64,000 nt of DNA, taken from Lumbricus rubellus (lineage: Eukaryota > Annelida > Clitellata > Crassiclitellata > Lumbricidae). Each line of letters starts with the position of its first letter. Position 1 is the first letter of the stretch. Location: the NCBI GenBank assembly GCA_945859605.1, contig OX243820.1, positions 27,807,896 through 27,871,895 on the forward strand, given 5' to 3'. The position numbers were made by a program, and so were the translations under genes. Below the pieces are notes generated by a model. It saw nothing but the letters and a program-made list of their open reading frames with translations, made no database searches and was not told the origin of the DNA. Positions 1-12,240 of the stretch are shown here, piece after piece.

Positions 1-1136
1 ACAGTGAGGCATCAATATTGGAGGAGGGTTGGAACCCGTCAACTCTCCCTACCAAAATTAATACGTAGGCCCTACATAAACAATGATGTTGGAGATTTAT
101 TACAATAAGCCCAAACTCTGTTGTCAGTTAAGAGAGCAGGCTATTCTAAAGTGTCTTCCAGAGATGTCAAAAACCGTCATATAAAACTATAAGCTTAGAT
201 GTTAGTGCCCATGCAGTAGGCCCACGTGTATCAGGGCCGTTTTTAAGATTCTTTGAGCGCCAGTACAAAGTGTTACCGCAGGGGCATAGTGTCGTTTGCC
301 AAAAGCTACGGTCATGCAGACATTTGGCCTATAGCAACAAAACTCTCGGCTCGGGGCATTCGATCGGTGCACCGCATCGAATGGACCTAAATGCTGTTTA
401 AGCTCAGCGCTGATTTTTCGGGATGATGCAAACAGTTTGTTACAAGAGCAATCTACTCAGTCAGCCTTCAGAGGCCTCTATGGATTGGTCGAGTCTGGTG
501 ATTCGACGTTTGAATTGAAATTCATGATCGTTAACTTAATCTTTCAGTTATCAATCGTCTCAATCCTCTCCGCAATGATGCCAGTGCTATATTCTGTCAT
601 TGCATGCAATGTTATTTTCATGTAGGCTACGCTAAACAAAACACGGAACACTTAAACTAATTAAAGAAAGGACTTGCAATTAAAAAAAGCATTACCGTCA
701 ATCACTGAAACGTTCTTAAAGAGATTATTCAAATGGCATAGAAAATACTGGAAGTTATGAAGAGAAAACGCCAAAATTTCATTATGGAAATATAAACAAG
801 TGGGCTTTCAAAGACGGCGGTAGATGCATGCAATGACAGAGACACGGAGTCAGCAGTTAAACCTGATCGGAACGATTGACGTTTGCACGCATAGGCAAAT
901 AGACAGACTTAGGACTAATGCACGCAGACACAAGAAGACACAGAACATCAAGAAAGAATGAAATCCAATAAATAGCGTAAGGAATGTTGTTGATTAGGTC
1001 CACTTCTGAACATAAACTTGGCCTGTAAAAATTGGATCATAATAGATGAGCATCCAGAAGCCTTAGCGCTGAACCAGCAAGGACATGCATCTCAAATCAC
1101 AGAAAACATTTAAATTTGAGCGCCCACCATGTAGCC
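1..1136. other. Non-coding flank of duplication copy 1
   Basis: No convincing exon. Everything recognisable here is the counterpart of sequence at 8.57-11.05 kb and 12.2 kb in the second duplication copy, which argues for intergenic DNA upstream of gene A. Confidence 0.5.
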
Positions 1137-2100
1137 CAGTGCTGTCCAACGTGCGGCCCGCGGGCCGCATGCGGCCCGCGGAGGGATTTTAAGTGGCCCG
1201 CCAGATCATTCTAAAGTCTAAACTCTTCCACAGTGTAAGCTTATAAAATAAAATTAATAAAATATAGGACAATGTCTATAGTCGAATTTAGCGTTTTTTT
1301 ATTGATATTCTAATGGTTTATGTTGTTTGAAAGCCACTGGAAAAGCCAACTCGACAACTAATAATATCTTCTTTCTATTTCTTGGTTAGGCTGCCGTATA
1401 GGCCTACTCTATCAAAAGACTGAGAAACGACTTCTTGTTCTGAACAATTTTTATCCCTTGGGTCTACTCAACTAAACTGACCTCGCATAGCGTATAGGCC
1501 TACGGTCCAAAACGTTCACTTTTAGTCAGTTTAAGAGATTGTGTAGTCAATTACAAGTACAATTACAGTGTTTCAGCACGTCTGTAACTAGGCTAGCGGC
1601 AACAATTCCTTTACATTTGGAGTCCTGAGGGTTGAAGGGAAACTATATCGATAAGATTCCATGGACATAACCTATGAAGGGCGATGTCTTTGATTCATTC
1701 TCAGTCGATGACTAGGCCTATTGACGGTTTCTAAGACCAACTTGACTTTGGTTTCTGCTCAGCCACAGGCTGGAGATGAACCAAAAACCTATAGGCTAAC
1801 TGGGTCTGGGAGACGAAATGAAGAGTTGAGTTTGCCAGACCGTGGCTGGGTGACAAACTCAAAAACGAGCTCAGCGCACCCAATAATTTTGGTGATGATC
1901 TATCATCAAGCATCGCGTAGACTTATCATGGTATTACTCACTGTTCATTTATGCATTACACTAATTCCATAAAACAGTCACAAATTATCAGTAAATTTGC
2001 GGCTGTTAGGGTTAGGGATCTTTGAGCATATTATTGCGGCCCTCGGCTTCAAGAACATTGCTTCTGCGGCCCACGGGGCCAAAAAGGTTGGACAGCACTT
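1137..2100. mobile_element. hAT-type DNA transposon, non-autonomous
   Basis: The termini are near-perfect inverted repeats: CAGTGCTGTCCAAC on the left, and AAGTGCTGTCCAAC when the right end is reverse-complemented. The element is flanked by an exact 8-bp duplication ATGTAGCC at 1129-1136 and 2101-2108, the size hAT transposases make. Both ends are rich in GCGGCCC motifs. I find no transposase reading frame in its 964 bases, so it probably depends on an element elsewhere. Confidence 0.85.
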
Positions 2101-2108
2101 ATGTAGCC

Positions 2109-3700
2109 TATATAACTATGTAGTCTATGTAGACATACATGTAGGTCGGCTGCTGCGTACTTTAAGCATGCAAAGATGCCATTACAGGTTTTCATGTAGG
2201 GCAAAATGTTAACAGCTTGACACTTAGTCTACATGCAAGGCTGCATGCATGCCAGTGCAACAAGGTGTGGGCTATACATTTTTTTATTTTCATTCAATAT
2301 AGGCCTCACGTAGGTCTTCATGGACCCAAAATAAAACAAATTTAATCTTACCGATTTTTCTAAATAAACTTGCAAGTAAATGACTAGAAATCTGTGTAAA
2401 TTCAGGTTTCATCAATTTTATATTTAAGATAACTTTCATCTTGTAGAGTGATTCCTAAAACGAAGCATGTCGTTTATGTTTCAAAAGACCAAAATCATCA
2501 ATAACTGCGTCAATTCTAACAGTTTTCGCATCGTTGTGGGGATATGCAAGTTAAGACATAATTATGTGTTTAATATGCATTTACTCCAGTATAATTATAG
2601 GCTACCTTGTGATCTGGTGATTAGCCTACTATTAATGATTTCTGTGGTTAGGCTATATAGTGTAACGGGTTTGTTTCTTTTTCCTATGTTTTTCTTAAAT
2701 ACAATGTTTGATCTTCTGCTGCATGTCTTAGAGTCCCGTAGCGACGAATTCTTCTTCTTCTTTGGTTTTCTGCCGTCAGGCAGGTTCATATGTCCAATGA
2801 CGCCACGCATATCTGTTCTGTGCATCCATCTTTAACCCTCTGTAACCGTCCTTTGTCATCATCCAGTCTAGTAGCATTGTTCCTGGTCTTCCTCTTGTCT
2901 TTTTCCCATCCATCGAATGCACATGCATACGTAAATAGTTGCTTCTCCCATTATTTCAGGGTTCTTGCAAATGTCCACCTCTGCCACCTCTAATGGTGCC
3001 TGTTTTTAAAACTTAGGACAACATGTAAGGTATGCATACAATGCGGGTCACATGTAGGCCTCAGAGCTGTTTTAAAGAAATTTTTAGAACTGCACAACTC
3101 CTTTTCCTTCCCATCCTCCATTGTAAATTACTACCACGCGGAGGACAATAACCGTTTTTGCTAGTTTTAACTGTAAAGAAGTGCTTTTACAAGTGCACAA
3201 ATCCATTTAGAACTTCACATTTTGTGTAGAACTGCACGTTAAAAAAAGCACTGGTAGGCCTACATGAACGCCGTAGGCCTACTGCGTGCAACTGTGCATA
3301 GGCCTATAAAAAGTGTGGATCACGGCCAATTTAATCTAGAATAGCACATATTATTTAAGTTATAATTAAATAATGCATGTATGAATGTAATTGCATATAT
3401 ATAATTATAATAATATATATTTATATTTATATAGGGCCTATGCACGTGCGTTTGTGTGTTTATGTGTGTCCTGTATGCATAAGCTACGTATACTATATGC
3501 ACGAGATATCTCGCCTTGTCCTGCAGTAGGCCCTGCTCTCAGGTCAGTTTGACCCGAACGACCGCATTCGTAGGAAACAGTTCGATTGTAGCCTTCTCGG
3601 TTGAGGTACATAGGCCTACATGTACAGGTCTGTGCCATTGGTACGACTAGGACGGTTTGATCACAGAATAGTGACAAAGAGACGATGACAGTGATTAATG
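2109..3700. other. Intergenic, dispersed repeats only
   Basis: No gene recognised. About 3060-3240 is a dispersed repeat with a diverged copy at 39440-39620 (shared words AACTGCACAACTCC and TTGCTAGTTTTAACTGTA). TAGGCCTA palindromes are frequent from 3250 on. Open frames at 2467-2835 and 2595-2825 overlap on opposite strands and resemble nothing. Confidence 0.45.
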
Positions 3701-3723
3701 ACAAAATGGGTTTTGATCATAAT

Positions 3724-3866
3724 TGGCCATCGTCCACACACGATACAGAACATTCTTTGGATACCTGCGTGGGTCATTGCTGGCTTTATTTAATGGTCAT
3801 CTGTCTTCAGCGATTGATGAAAATCGTTCAGCAAGAGCGTAGAGTTCGTCACAAAGTTCGTTGCAG
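3724..3866 (+). other. Putative non-coding 5' exon of gene A
   Basis: This block is conserved in duplication copy 2 at 14284-14438 and ends at a donor (GCAG|GTAGGC). It sits upstream of an acceptor (GTGGTAG ending at 4286) that precedes the gene A start codon by 16 bases. The 5' boundary is unknown. It is inferred by analogy with C to F, which also have an upstream donor and an acceptor just before the ATG. Confidence 0.4.
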
Positions 3867-4302
3867 GTAGGCCTAATGCCTCAACTTGCACGTATTGTAT
3901 TGTAACTATGAATTTATAAATTAATTTTTATTGTCACATTAACGACAATGAAGTATATAGCTGGTATTCAGCTTAACCTTTATTTGGCGCCTTTGTTAAC
4001 TCAATAAGCGGTAGTGACCTAAGACAATAGGCCTATTTATCGACGTATCGAAATATACCTAGGCCTGCAGACAGGCCTAGACATCTGTAGCGTGGACTGG
4101 TGGACTGCCTCTAATTGTGCAAGTACAACCGTGGTGGCAGCCAACTCTGTTGTGGTCTAGATGGAATAGGCCTACGTCATAAGCCTAGAGAGCAAAGGGG
4201 TGTTGGAATCTGCAGGAAAAACGTAGGCTATCTGGTATTCTTTTATGGACCAACGTCAAATATTTTACTATTGTTTTACGTGGTAGATTAGAAAACGACG
4301 AG

Positions 4303-7300
4303 ATGCTGATTTCATATGGCTCAGTGGTGGTATTGATGGCGGTTCTGGTGGTCCTGCCAAGTTCATCGGCTATAAGTAAGTATAAGGAAGGTTGTTATTA
4401 TGATTGTAGAAATGACCATCTGTCGAAGGTTTATGCTTTCTATTTGTGTGTTCATTGCCTCAGTTTCTGACCGTTTTCTATGCCTTCGCTAATGGTTTAT
4501 ATATTATGCGTTACAAGTAATAGCCTATTAACTTTCTAAGTCCGTTTGAAAATGAATGAGCCTTCGAAAATTGAGAGTTTGCCGACAAGATTACTCTGTG
4601 GCTATTATGCGTTGACTGTAGAATTTTGCGCCAATAATGCTGTCTCCTCTTAATTAAAAAAAACACTTCAATATAAAATTGCTACGCTGGTGATTCTTCT
4701 TGTAAAACTGCGTAAAGGTATCAGCGTTACTATGCATACCATGTTGTGCCTTTTGCAGAGACAACGACCAAGCCTTGTCCAATCTTCAAGTGTCGTCCAG
4801 AGTGCAAACCGGGTAGAGGACCAGATGGATGTCCGACGTGTGACTGTCCCAGAAGCTGTAAGGTCAGAAAAGCTTCTGTAACAAAATATAAATCCAAATA
4901 GAAGTCATAATCATCACGGTCATCGTCTCGTAGTTAGCTCAGCTCGATAAGTGGAATATATAATTGAAGTTTTTATGTGTTCAATTTTTTAAAGTACTTT
5001 GTAAAGCGCTGAGCAGGCCAAAGAATGCTACACTTTGCTTAGAAAAAGAAGTTGACCAGTTGGGCTCAAGCAGATAATGCGTATGAAGCTGCAGATGTTT
5101 CTGAAATTGTAGACTCTAAGTGCAAAGTTCTAATCTAAATAATATTTTAATTATTAATCAAAGCGGACTGAGACATAAAATTTAATTACGTCGGGAATTA
5201 TAGTAGGTAGTTATGAGTATTTCATCCAGTTAGCTTCTGAAATATTCAAATATAAGTAGAAGGAAGAGCGGTATCGGAAAGTCGTTCGTTCTTTACTTTT
5301 GCATGCTCTGCCCTTTCATAGCCTACATGTAGCCTTCTTAACCTAGCCTATATCCCAATTTCATCTCAAGGAAATTACTTTGATATTGCAGACCGTCAAG
5401 TGTTCCCCTGGTTTTGAATGCCAATTGGTTGCCCTGGACTGTTTTGGTGCTTCCTGTCCTTTCCCACAACCGCGATGTGTTCCGATACCGATAAAAAGTA
5501 AGCTTTCTGAACTCCAATTCTGGATTAGCCGAATTTGTTAATTATAATGTAGGGGCATATATAGGCCTACATTTCTTAGTTTGTCTCGTTTTGACGCAGG
5601 TGGACTGTTCCATGTGACAAAAAAAACTAAGCTTATAATACTTTCCAATTATTTACAATTATGACACTGTCAGAATTAGGCTATCTAATATCTATCGCAA
5701 CGTTTTATTTTCCAGCGCAATTGCAAAATGTTCACCAATAATAATAATAATTTTGGACTAGAGGAATGCCACGTGATGCAGGTTTAATATAAGCCAGAAG
5801 TAAGCTTAAGCCTATGCCGAACAGCGTGGCTTCGGTCTTGGCCATTTTGTGCTAGTTGTTAATTGCCAGTTGCTATAATTAGTGGCCCACACCCCGATGT
5901 GACCCTTTGTTTTTGCGATGTGCTGATTATTCTTTCTGCTATGCCTACTGGTCATTAATGTTTGTTATTTTGGTTGTTTTCAATGTGCAGCAATTGCTGC
6001 CTTAATAATAAAAATAATGTTGTTTTGATTTGATTGATTTGAATAGCATCTGCACTAGGCCTACTATAATTACCTTGTCCTATACCTTCTGCAGAGACAA
6101 CGACTAAGCCTTGTCGAGTGTACAAGTGTCGTCCAGACTGCAAACCGGGTAAAGGACCAGATGGATGTCCGACGTGTGACTGTCCTCTGATCTGTAAGGT
6201 TAGAAACGTTGCTAATAATTATTAGAGTAGAAACAAATGCAACTCATTATGGTTCTATCACCGCGTCATTATTATTATTAGGCCTGCGTCTCATAATCGG
6301 CATCAATACAATACAATACAATACAATACAATACAACTTAAATTTTGATAATGACCTCCTTACAAAGCTCAGAAGTGCATCTTGACTAGCTAACATAATT
6401 CATTCAATTGTAATTCAATCTTTTTATGTGTACAAATAACTATAATATTTTCCAATGCGCTGTGTAGCACGGAGGCTGCTGCACTTTGCTGTTAACCAGT
6501 AACCTAAGGAGATAAAAAAGCTTATGAACATAAGCGTACGAGTCGGGGGTGCAGGGGGCAAATGCCCCCCCCCCAAGTTCGGGCAAGTCTGGTTTTTTTC
6601 GGGCAAAACCCCCGAACGACTAAAAAAGGTCGTCAACTTTTGGGCAAGTCAGGTTTTTCGGGCAAACACAGACCCGAACGACTAAAAAAAGGTCGTCAAC
6701 TTTTTCACGGATGTATTTTTCGGGGAGAAGTTCAATCTTTGGCCCCCTCCCACTGCTGAAATCTTCCGTACGCCTATGCTTATGAAACTGCAAATGTTTC
6801 AGAACTTGTAGGCGCTACACTTGTAATCTAGACATTGTCTCAAAATGAAATGAGTAGGCTATGCCAGGACTATGAGGATTCTATCAACTTGGCATCTGAA
6901 ATGTATTAGTAGAAAGAAGAATGGTCTTTGAAAGTCGGAGTAATTCCGGTCGTAATACGGGACATTGGCTATGAAGTTAACTTAAGCTCATTATAGAACT
7001 TCGACGGGTGACTTCAAAAAATATCTGCTCACCACTTATGATCACTACCTGCATTCTTTCTATTGTCATCTCCGTTTTGCTAGACCTATAATAATTATTA
7101 TGTGGGTGAAGGGAATCAAATTCGGAGCAATTGCAACGTGTTAAAAGCAAAGTTAATGGGCCAGTACGGTAAACGTTTCGTTCTTTGTTTACATTGTCTT
7201 GCCAATGATATAGGCTACCCGCGGGTACGGGTCGGGTCGGGTAGTAATTTTGAGTATGGGTCGGATACGGGCCGGTTAGCAGTCTTACGTCACGGGTACG

Positions 7301-8017
7301 GGTCGGGTAGTAAAATGGCTTACCCGCAGGGCCCTACTTGCAATGTTCTGTCATTGGCCTACGTTTACCTATGCCAATTTAAGCTTACAGGACATTATTT
7401 TGATTTTGCTGCAGCCCCCGTGCGGCGTTCGTCATAAATGCCAATTTGTTTCCGCGCCATGTTTTGATTCTCCGTGCCTTCCGCCACAACCGACGTGCAT
7501 TCGGAGAAAATGTAAGCATTCGAAACTCCGTTTCTGAATTAGCCCAATTTGTTAACTATGTTTTCATAAATAATTTATATTGTGTATAAACGTAAATTTT
7601 TCTCATTAGAGATCACTGATGAGGTAGACCAAGGATCTCTGGGCTTGGTAACGCCTCCCAATGAACTGGACTCGTGGACAACTGGACATATACCTGCTGA
7701 ACACCGCTCGCGACAGGAAACATTGGGGGTAGTGACGATTCATTAGTGCAGTCAACTGCTATAATTAGGCCTATGTGAGCTTGAAACGTCATATTTACCA
7801 GTGCAATTACAAAATTGTTGCATAATTTTGGGTTAGAAGAATGTCGGGTAGGTGTAGGATAGTAAGCTTACAATGCAATGTTTCTATACCGACAGCGTTG
7901 CTTCCGCATTGGTCATATTGCGATTGCTTATAAATATAAACTAATCAACGGTTGCTATAATTTAGTGACTGAACCGATTGTATGAACATATTTTGAATGT
8001 TTGAATGTCTTGCAGAA
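4303..8017 (+). CDS. Gene A: secreted antistasin-like protein, two module pairs
   Basis: The exons are 4303-4375, 4759-4862, 5392-5497, 6095-6198, 7415-7511 and 8016-8017+. All have GT-AG junctions and compatible phases, giving 161 residues. Exon 1 encodes a signal peptide (MLISYGSVVVLMAVLVVLP, then SSSAI). Exons 2 and 4 each encode an antistasin-like module with spacing C-x4-C-x3-C-x8-C-x2-C-x-C and a GPDGCPTCDC core. Exons 3 and 5 encode a second module, C-x5-C-x6-C-x4-C-x6-C, ending in CVP or CIR. Antistasin-family proteins are extracellular inhibitors of trypsin-like serine proteases, so a secreted inhibitor is the likely role, though the target is unknown. The stop is TAA formed across the last junction (T7511 plus AA8016-8017). 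The downstream part of the last exon still resembles those of C and D. The exon 2-3 and 4-5 pairs, with their introns, look like an internal duplication. Confidence 0.75.
6529..6778. mobile_element. hAT-type MITE in gene A intron 4
   Basis: A 250-base element with terminal inverted repeats CATAAGCGTACG and, reverse-complemented, CATAGGCGTACG. It is flanked by an exact 8-bp duplication CTTATGAA (6521-6528 and 6779-6786). Internally it has repeated GGTCGTCAACTTTT and GGGCAA motifs shared with elements at 12.24, 16.5, 46.9 and 53.8 kb. Confidence 0.85.
7200..7340. repeat. ACCCG/CGGGT-rich direct repeats
   Basis: Two copies of a GGGTACGGGTCGGGTAGTAA-like stretch (about 7213-7240 and 7296-7315) bounded by TACCCGCGGG and TACCCGCAGG. 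This is a small repeat cluster in gene A intron 4, with no coding sense. Confidence 0.45.
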
Positions 8018-8218
8018 TCCTGTTCCCAGGCAGGACCCGTGTGGAAAACGGTGCAGGTAGACTACGGTTTGAAAACGGAAAACACGGATACCGGTATCAA
8101 CTCCGCGAATGTCTGGACAAACCAAGTTCTTTAAATTAAATAGACGACCACCGAAACAGACGGTGGTTCACAATGTAGCCTAACTCGAAAATTTTAAACG
8201 TGTAGAAGCAATGTTTGC

Positions 8219-8224
8219 AATAAA
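8219..8224 (+). terminator. AATAAA poly(A) signal candidate, gene A
   Basis: AATAAA lies about 200 bases into the last exon. It follows a 3' UTR stretch (GGTTCACAATGTAGC...) that is conserved downstream of B, C, D and E. Confidence 0.5.
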
Positions 8225-9130
8225 CGTTGTAGGTAGCCTACATGTAGGCCTAGACTTTATACATACTAATGTAGGCCTAATCGGAATATCTAATTTGGTG
8301 GTTAGACCAATTTAGTGTTTGGTCTAAATTACGTCTAATTATTTATCTGAATTCGTCTATAGTGTGATAATTAGGCCTATGCTTCTAATCCAGCCAATAG
8401 ATTTTGTTCATGTGTTTTGCTTATTACGGTAAGTTGAATAATTAATGTTCAATCGGAAGCATGGGGTACTAACAATTATATTTTCGATTGTGTGAAAACG
8501 TTATATTAAATAGCCTACTGGGATAATTAATTATAGTCTCGTTTCTTTAGCCTATAATTATTATAATACGATGTCAAAAACCGTCGCATGCCATGTAGGT
8601 GTTAGTTCACAGTAAGCTTAGATCTACATAGCCTATGTATCCATTTTTATTAATCGTACATTATGTTCAATTAAAAAATTGTTTAAGCTCAAGGCTCATA
8701 TCGCAAGATGATGCGAACAGTGTATAAGAAGGAAATCCCTTATAGACATAGACATATTTTTATTGATCCCAACAATTAAATTGTACATGTAACCTATGCT
8801 TTAAAAAGTATAGACATAATCAGAAATAAGCAAATACTCAAAGTGAATAAGTAGAAAATGAGTGAGGGAACAAATAGGCAAAAGGGACAAGTCTGGCTAA
8901 GTAGGGGCCTAATTAACAAAGTGAAGTGTAAAGGTAAAAGCTGTATGGAGAATTGGAATGCAAAGATGTTATTTAACTACGGAAACAAACAAAAATTGTT
9001 ATCAGAACAAATGTAGTAGGCTAAACACTACAGGAAAAATTCAGAGAAAGAACACAAACAAAAGATAGACAAACAATCAAGGAAATCAGCATTAGCGTGA
9101 GTAACTACTCATGCCATTAACAGAAAAACA
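8225..9130. other. Intergenic between A and B
   Basis: No gene seen. The junction of the two duplication copies lies near 8560-8571. The stretch 8745-8800 (TTTTTATTGATCCCAACAATTAAATTG) resembles a reversed LINE 3' end of a kind common in invertebrates. Confidence 0.4.
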
Positions 9131-9528
9131 GTAAAACATTAGAACATTATAGGCTAAGCCAGCCTTTCATCATCATCATCAATATCCGTAGGCTCAATGC
9201 CCGTAGGAGTCCGACGCCACTCTCTGTTCTGAGTCTGTCTCGTGCCATGTTGCCCAGCTTCAACCCCTACGGTCAGCAGGTCTGCTCCATACCATTAACA
9301 TCTTGGAGCATCTAGACCATCTTGTCTGATTGAAGAGAATCGTGAAAAAGAGGCATGAAGGACAACGTGGGTCAGTAAAACATTAGAACATTATAGGCTA
9401 AGCCAGCCTTTCATCATCATCATCAATATCCGTAGGCTCAATGCCCGTAGGAGTCCGACGCCACTCTCTGTTCTGAGTCTGTCTCGTGCCATGTTGCCCA
9501 GCTTCAACCCCTACGGTCAGCAGGTCCG
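9131..9528. repeat. Direct repeat, about 155 bp twice
   Basis: The segment starting AGTAAAACATTAGAACATTA at 9131 recurs nearly identically from about 9374 to 9528, through the TCATCATCATC and GCCCGTAGGAGTCCGACGCC words. A diverged relative is at 14930-15000. The reading frame at 9486-10043 begins inside the repeat and is not supported as a gene. Confidence 0.7.
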
Positions 9529-9890
9529 TTGTGTCCCATGCTCTCTTCCCCGACTCTCTCCATCAGTGTGTCCTGACCGGCCTGTGCATGTCTGCTCCAC
9601 ATCATGACACCTTGAAGCATCTGGGTAGCTATGTCACTTGTGTCGTGGTTTTGGCGGATTACAATCGTCTTGGTTTTTCACTGCCAGCGTATCGCCACCC
9701 ATCTGGCAAACCTTCCTCCTTTTGTCCGGGCTTAGGACCGGCACAGGGACGTTGTTGGTTCCCTGTGGCAGAGGATGGATGCAGTTTAACGTCGTGCCCA
9801 GGACCAAAGCCAGCCTTTAGAGATGGATATAATTATATGGATAGAAAGAGTCGTGAATCCAAGCGGTTGCAGGACAATCTCCTCCTTCTT

Positions 9891-10637
9891 GACGGTCCTA
9901 TGTCGATTGGTCATAGGCTCAACGGTCATATGCCGCAAATAAACAAACGTAAGCCTATGTTTAAAACAAATAAGCCGTTGGCGTTATTGGTAACCTTCTT
10001 TACGCCATTGCTTGTAGGTAGGCTATCGATTAGGGACAATTAGAGTTGGTAGAAAAATATGGCCTACAATAACAGCCAATCAAGAAACTTACGAAGATAA
10101 TTAGCCTATTTGAAGGCATGAATTTACTTTAAAGAAATGAACTTATACTTGAATGTGGAGGTTCCTATCCGCATGGATTGCATTTGCAGAGAGATTGTGT
10201 GGAACAGGAAGCAGTCTTCTTCAAGGGTGTCAATGGCGTTGAGCAACCGACGGAAAAACCGACATCCTCACCTATCTCCGTGCCGTGTCTTACGTCTCTT
10301 TTAAGTAGTACACTACATGTATGTGGAAGTGGACATCTACGAGAGTGAACAATCTTGTAGTGGACATAATAAAGTACCTGGTAGTGAACAATGTTGCAGT
10401 TAAACAGTTTCAAGTTTTTTTATATTCAATTACATGACCTAGTAATTGTCTGTTTGTGCTTCAATAAGACGTGTTTTTCTTTCTATGACTTCAGGCGACT
10501 AATAATTTTACTTGTTAAGTGTTATGGCCAATCGTCCATATGACCAAAATGCATATAATATGACCAATAGACATGTGACCAATGGTCCATATGACCAAAA
10601 GGCCCTATGACCAATAGGTCCTATGACAATGGTCCGT
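9891..10637. mobile_element. Foldback-like element, ATGACCAA-type arms
   Basis: The right arm (10521-10637) is a degenerate tandem array of about 14-base units built on TATGACCAATGGTCC. The left arm (9891-9935) carries the same unit in the opposite orientation (TTGGTCATAGG, CGGTCATATG). Short tandem units forming inverted arms is the foldback layout also seen at 24.8-28.6 kb and 47.7-48.35 kb. The left arm is short and no target duplication was found. Confidence 0.5.
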
Positions 10638-11089
10638 ACACCCTCTTGGCACCTGATAATTAGCATTGAAAGCCATTGCACTTGAGCTTCGTGATTGTTA
10701 AGCCAAAGTTCCGTTACCAACTTTTATGCCAGAATCGGTTATACCATGTTCACTAACTACCCCCGCCCCCCCCATACGTCTAATTCATCACGGCACTAAC
10801 CCCAGTGCTACCTGTCATTAAAATCATTTTTCCTGCACTCTAAGCAAAACACGGAACAATTGAAATAATTGGAGAGAAAAACATTTGACTGCAATTGAAA
10901 CAGCATAAGACAGTCAACCTTTAAAACTTAGGCTACTGAATCACATGATTCAAAAGACGTTGTAAATACTAAAAACTACGAGCAGAAAAAGATGAAAATT
11001 TCATATGGAAATATAAACACGTGGGCTTGCACAGGTATCGGAATATGCATACAATGCACACACGCGCAGGCAAATAGACATACACTGTA

Positions 11090-12116
11090 GGGTAGGGTGG
11101 GGCAGGACGCCCCCTTTAACGTTTGACATCACCCACAGTAAAGTTGCGCAATCTGAATACAACCAAAATTGGTGACAAGTAGCTGCATTATATGCACTAT
11201 TCAGTAGAAATGTTGATTTTACTTAATGTTAGTCCAATTCGAGAAAAACTCAATTTTTATTCAACTAGTGAAAAAGGACTTCTTGCCCCATACCTGGGGC
11301 AAGAAGCCCTTTTACATGGGGCAAGAAGCCCAATGGCGTACATCTGCCGTGGTCAAGCCAAAGAATGCCTTCTTCATTTTTAAGAAGTGCTGGAGGAGTA
11401 GCTGTTCATATTTTGGAGGAAAAACAGACTTGTGGCGTGACTTGAGCCGCAGCAAGGCAAGTTGAACCATAGGCTGCACGCTGTGTTTTCCGCATGTATT
11501 TGCACACCGTCTTCAAATTCAATTATATACCATAGAAACATTATTTTAGCCTACACAATATTGCACAAAGCAAGGACAATCATATTAATAGGCCTATATA
11601 TTTTGTAACATAAAAAATTATATGAAACTAACCAAATTTATTGATGAAATTGGCGTTTCCATCTGTATTGGGGGAAAACGCCCCGGGCGACGTTTTGCCC
11701 AGCAGCGTAAGAGGCCTTTTGCCCCGCAGTGTATGGGGCCTTTTGCCCCATCCATGGTTGTCTGCTATTATTGATTTTGTCGGTTCTTTATTAAACTGAA
11801 TTGATAACTGTAAGCTATATTTCTGTTGTGCATTTATTTAGCTAAATAATGACATAAGGCTCATGCCGATCCCTTAAACATGAAATTAATTACAACTGAA
11901 TGAATTGCATGGGAAAATTAGAAAAAAGACACCAAAAACAAACTTTTATTTGCTGTCCTTCACCGAAACAAGAAATTGATCACGTTTGAACTTCCTATAA
12001 TTCGTAATGGCGTCTGCTGTCATGGACAGTTATCAAATCCCCCCCAAAAGTCGCCAAATGCAAAGATATTCAGCGGGGGCGTCTTTCCCGCACTAGGCGT
12101 TATGCCCACCCTACCC
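11090..12116. mobile_element. Non-autonomous pogo-type element
   Basis: The ends are inverted repeats (GGGTAGGGTGGG at the left, the same when the right end is reverse-complemented) flanked by TA at 11088-11089 and 12117-12118. Subterminal GGGGCAAGAAGCCC and CCTTTTGCCCC motifs closely resemble those inside the transposase-bearing element at 49080-52710. No long reading frame is present. It was probably moved by that transposase family. Confidence 0.75.
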
Positions 12117-12240
12117 TACATGTAGGCCTACTTGACCACATGTACGCAGACACGAGAGAGATAGAAAAGCAACAAAGCAACGTACGAATGAATCCCAATA
12201 AATAGCGCAGAGAATGTTGTTGATTAGGTTCACTCTTGAA

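Larger units (their letters stand above)
158..8560. repeat. Segmental duplication, copy 1 (carries gene A)
   Basis: Blocks of this interval recur in the same order at about 8571-20730. Examples are 158-215 with 8571-8640, 391-440 with 8682-8730, 632-820 with 10841-11040, 3724-3880 with 14284-14450, the gene A exons with the gene B exons, and 8390-8450 with 20505-20570. Copy 2 is longer mainly because it carries extra transposons. Edges are approximate because similarity was judged by eye. Confidence 0.75.

Noticed and set aside
2467..2835. 122-residue hydrophobic open frame
   Set aside because: AT-rich translation artefact with no splice or family support and an opposing overlapping frame.
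7609..7740. Possible extra exon of gene A after CTCATTAG at 7609
   Set aside because: In the required phase it gives TAG at once, the sequence has further stops, and no other family member has it; the conserved acceptor at 8015 is better.
9486..10043. 185-residue + strand open frame
   Set aside because: Begins in a non-coding direct repeat, runs into the foldback arm, has no recognisable domain, and an overlapping frame is equally open.
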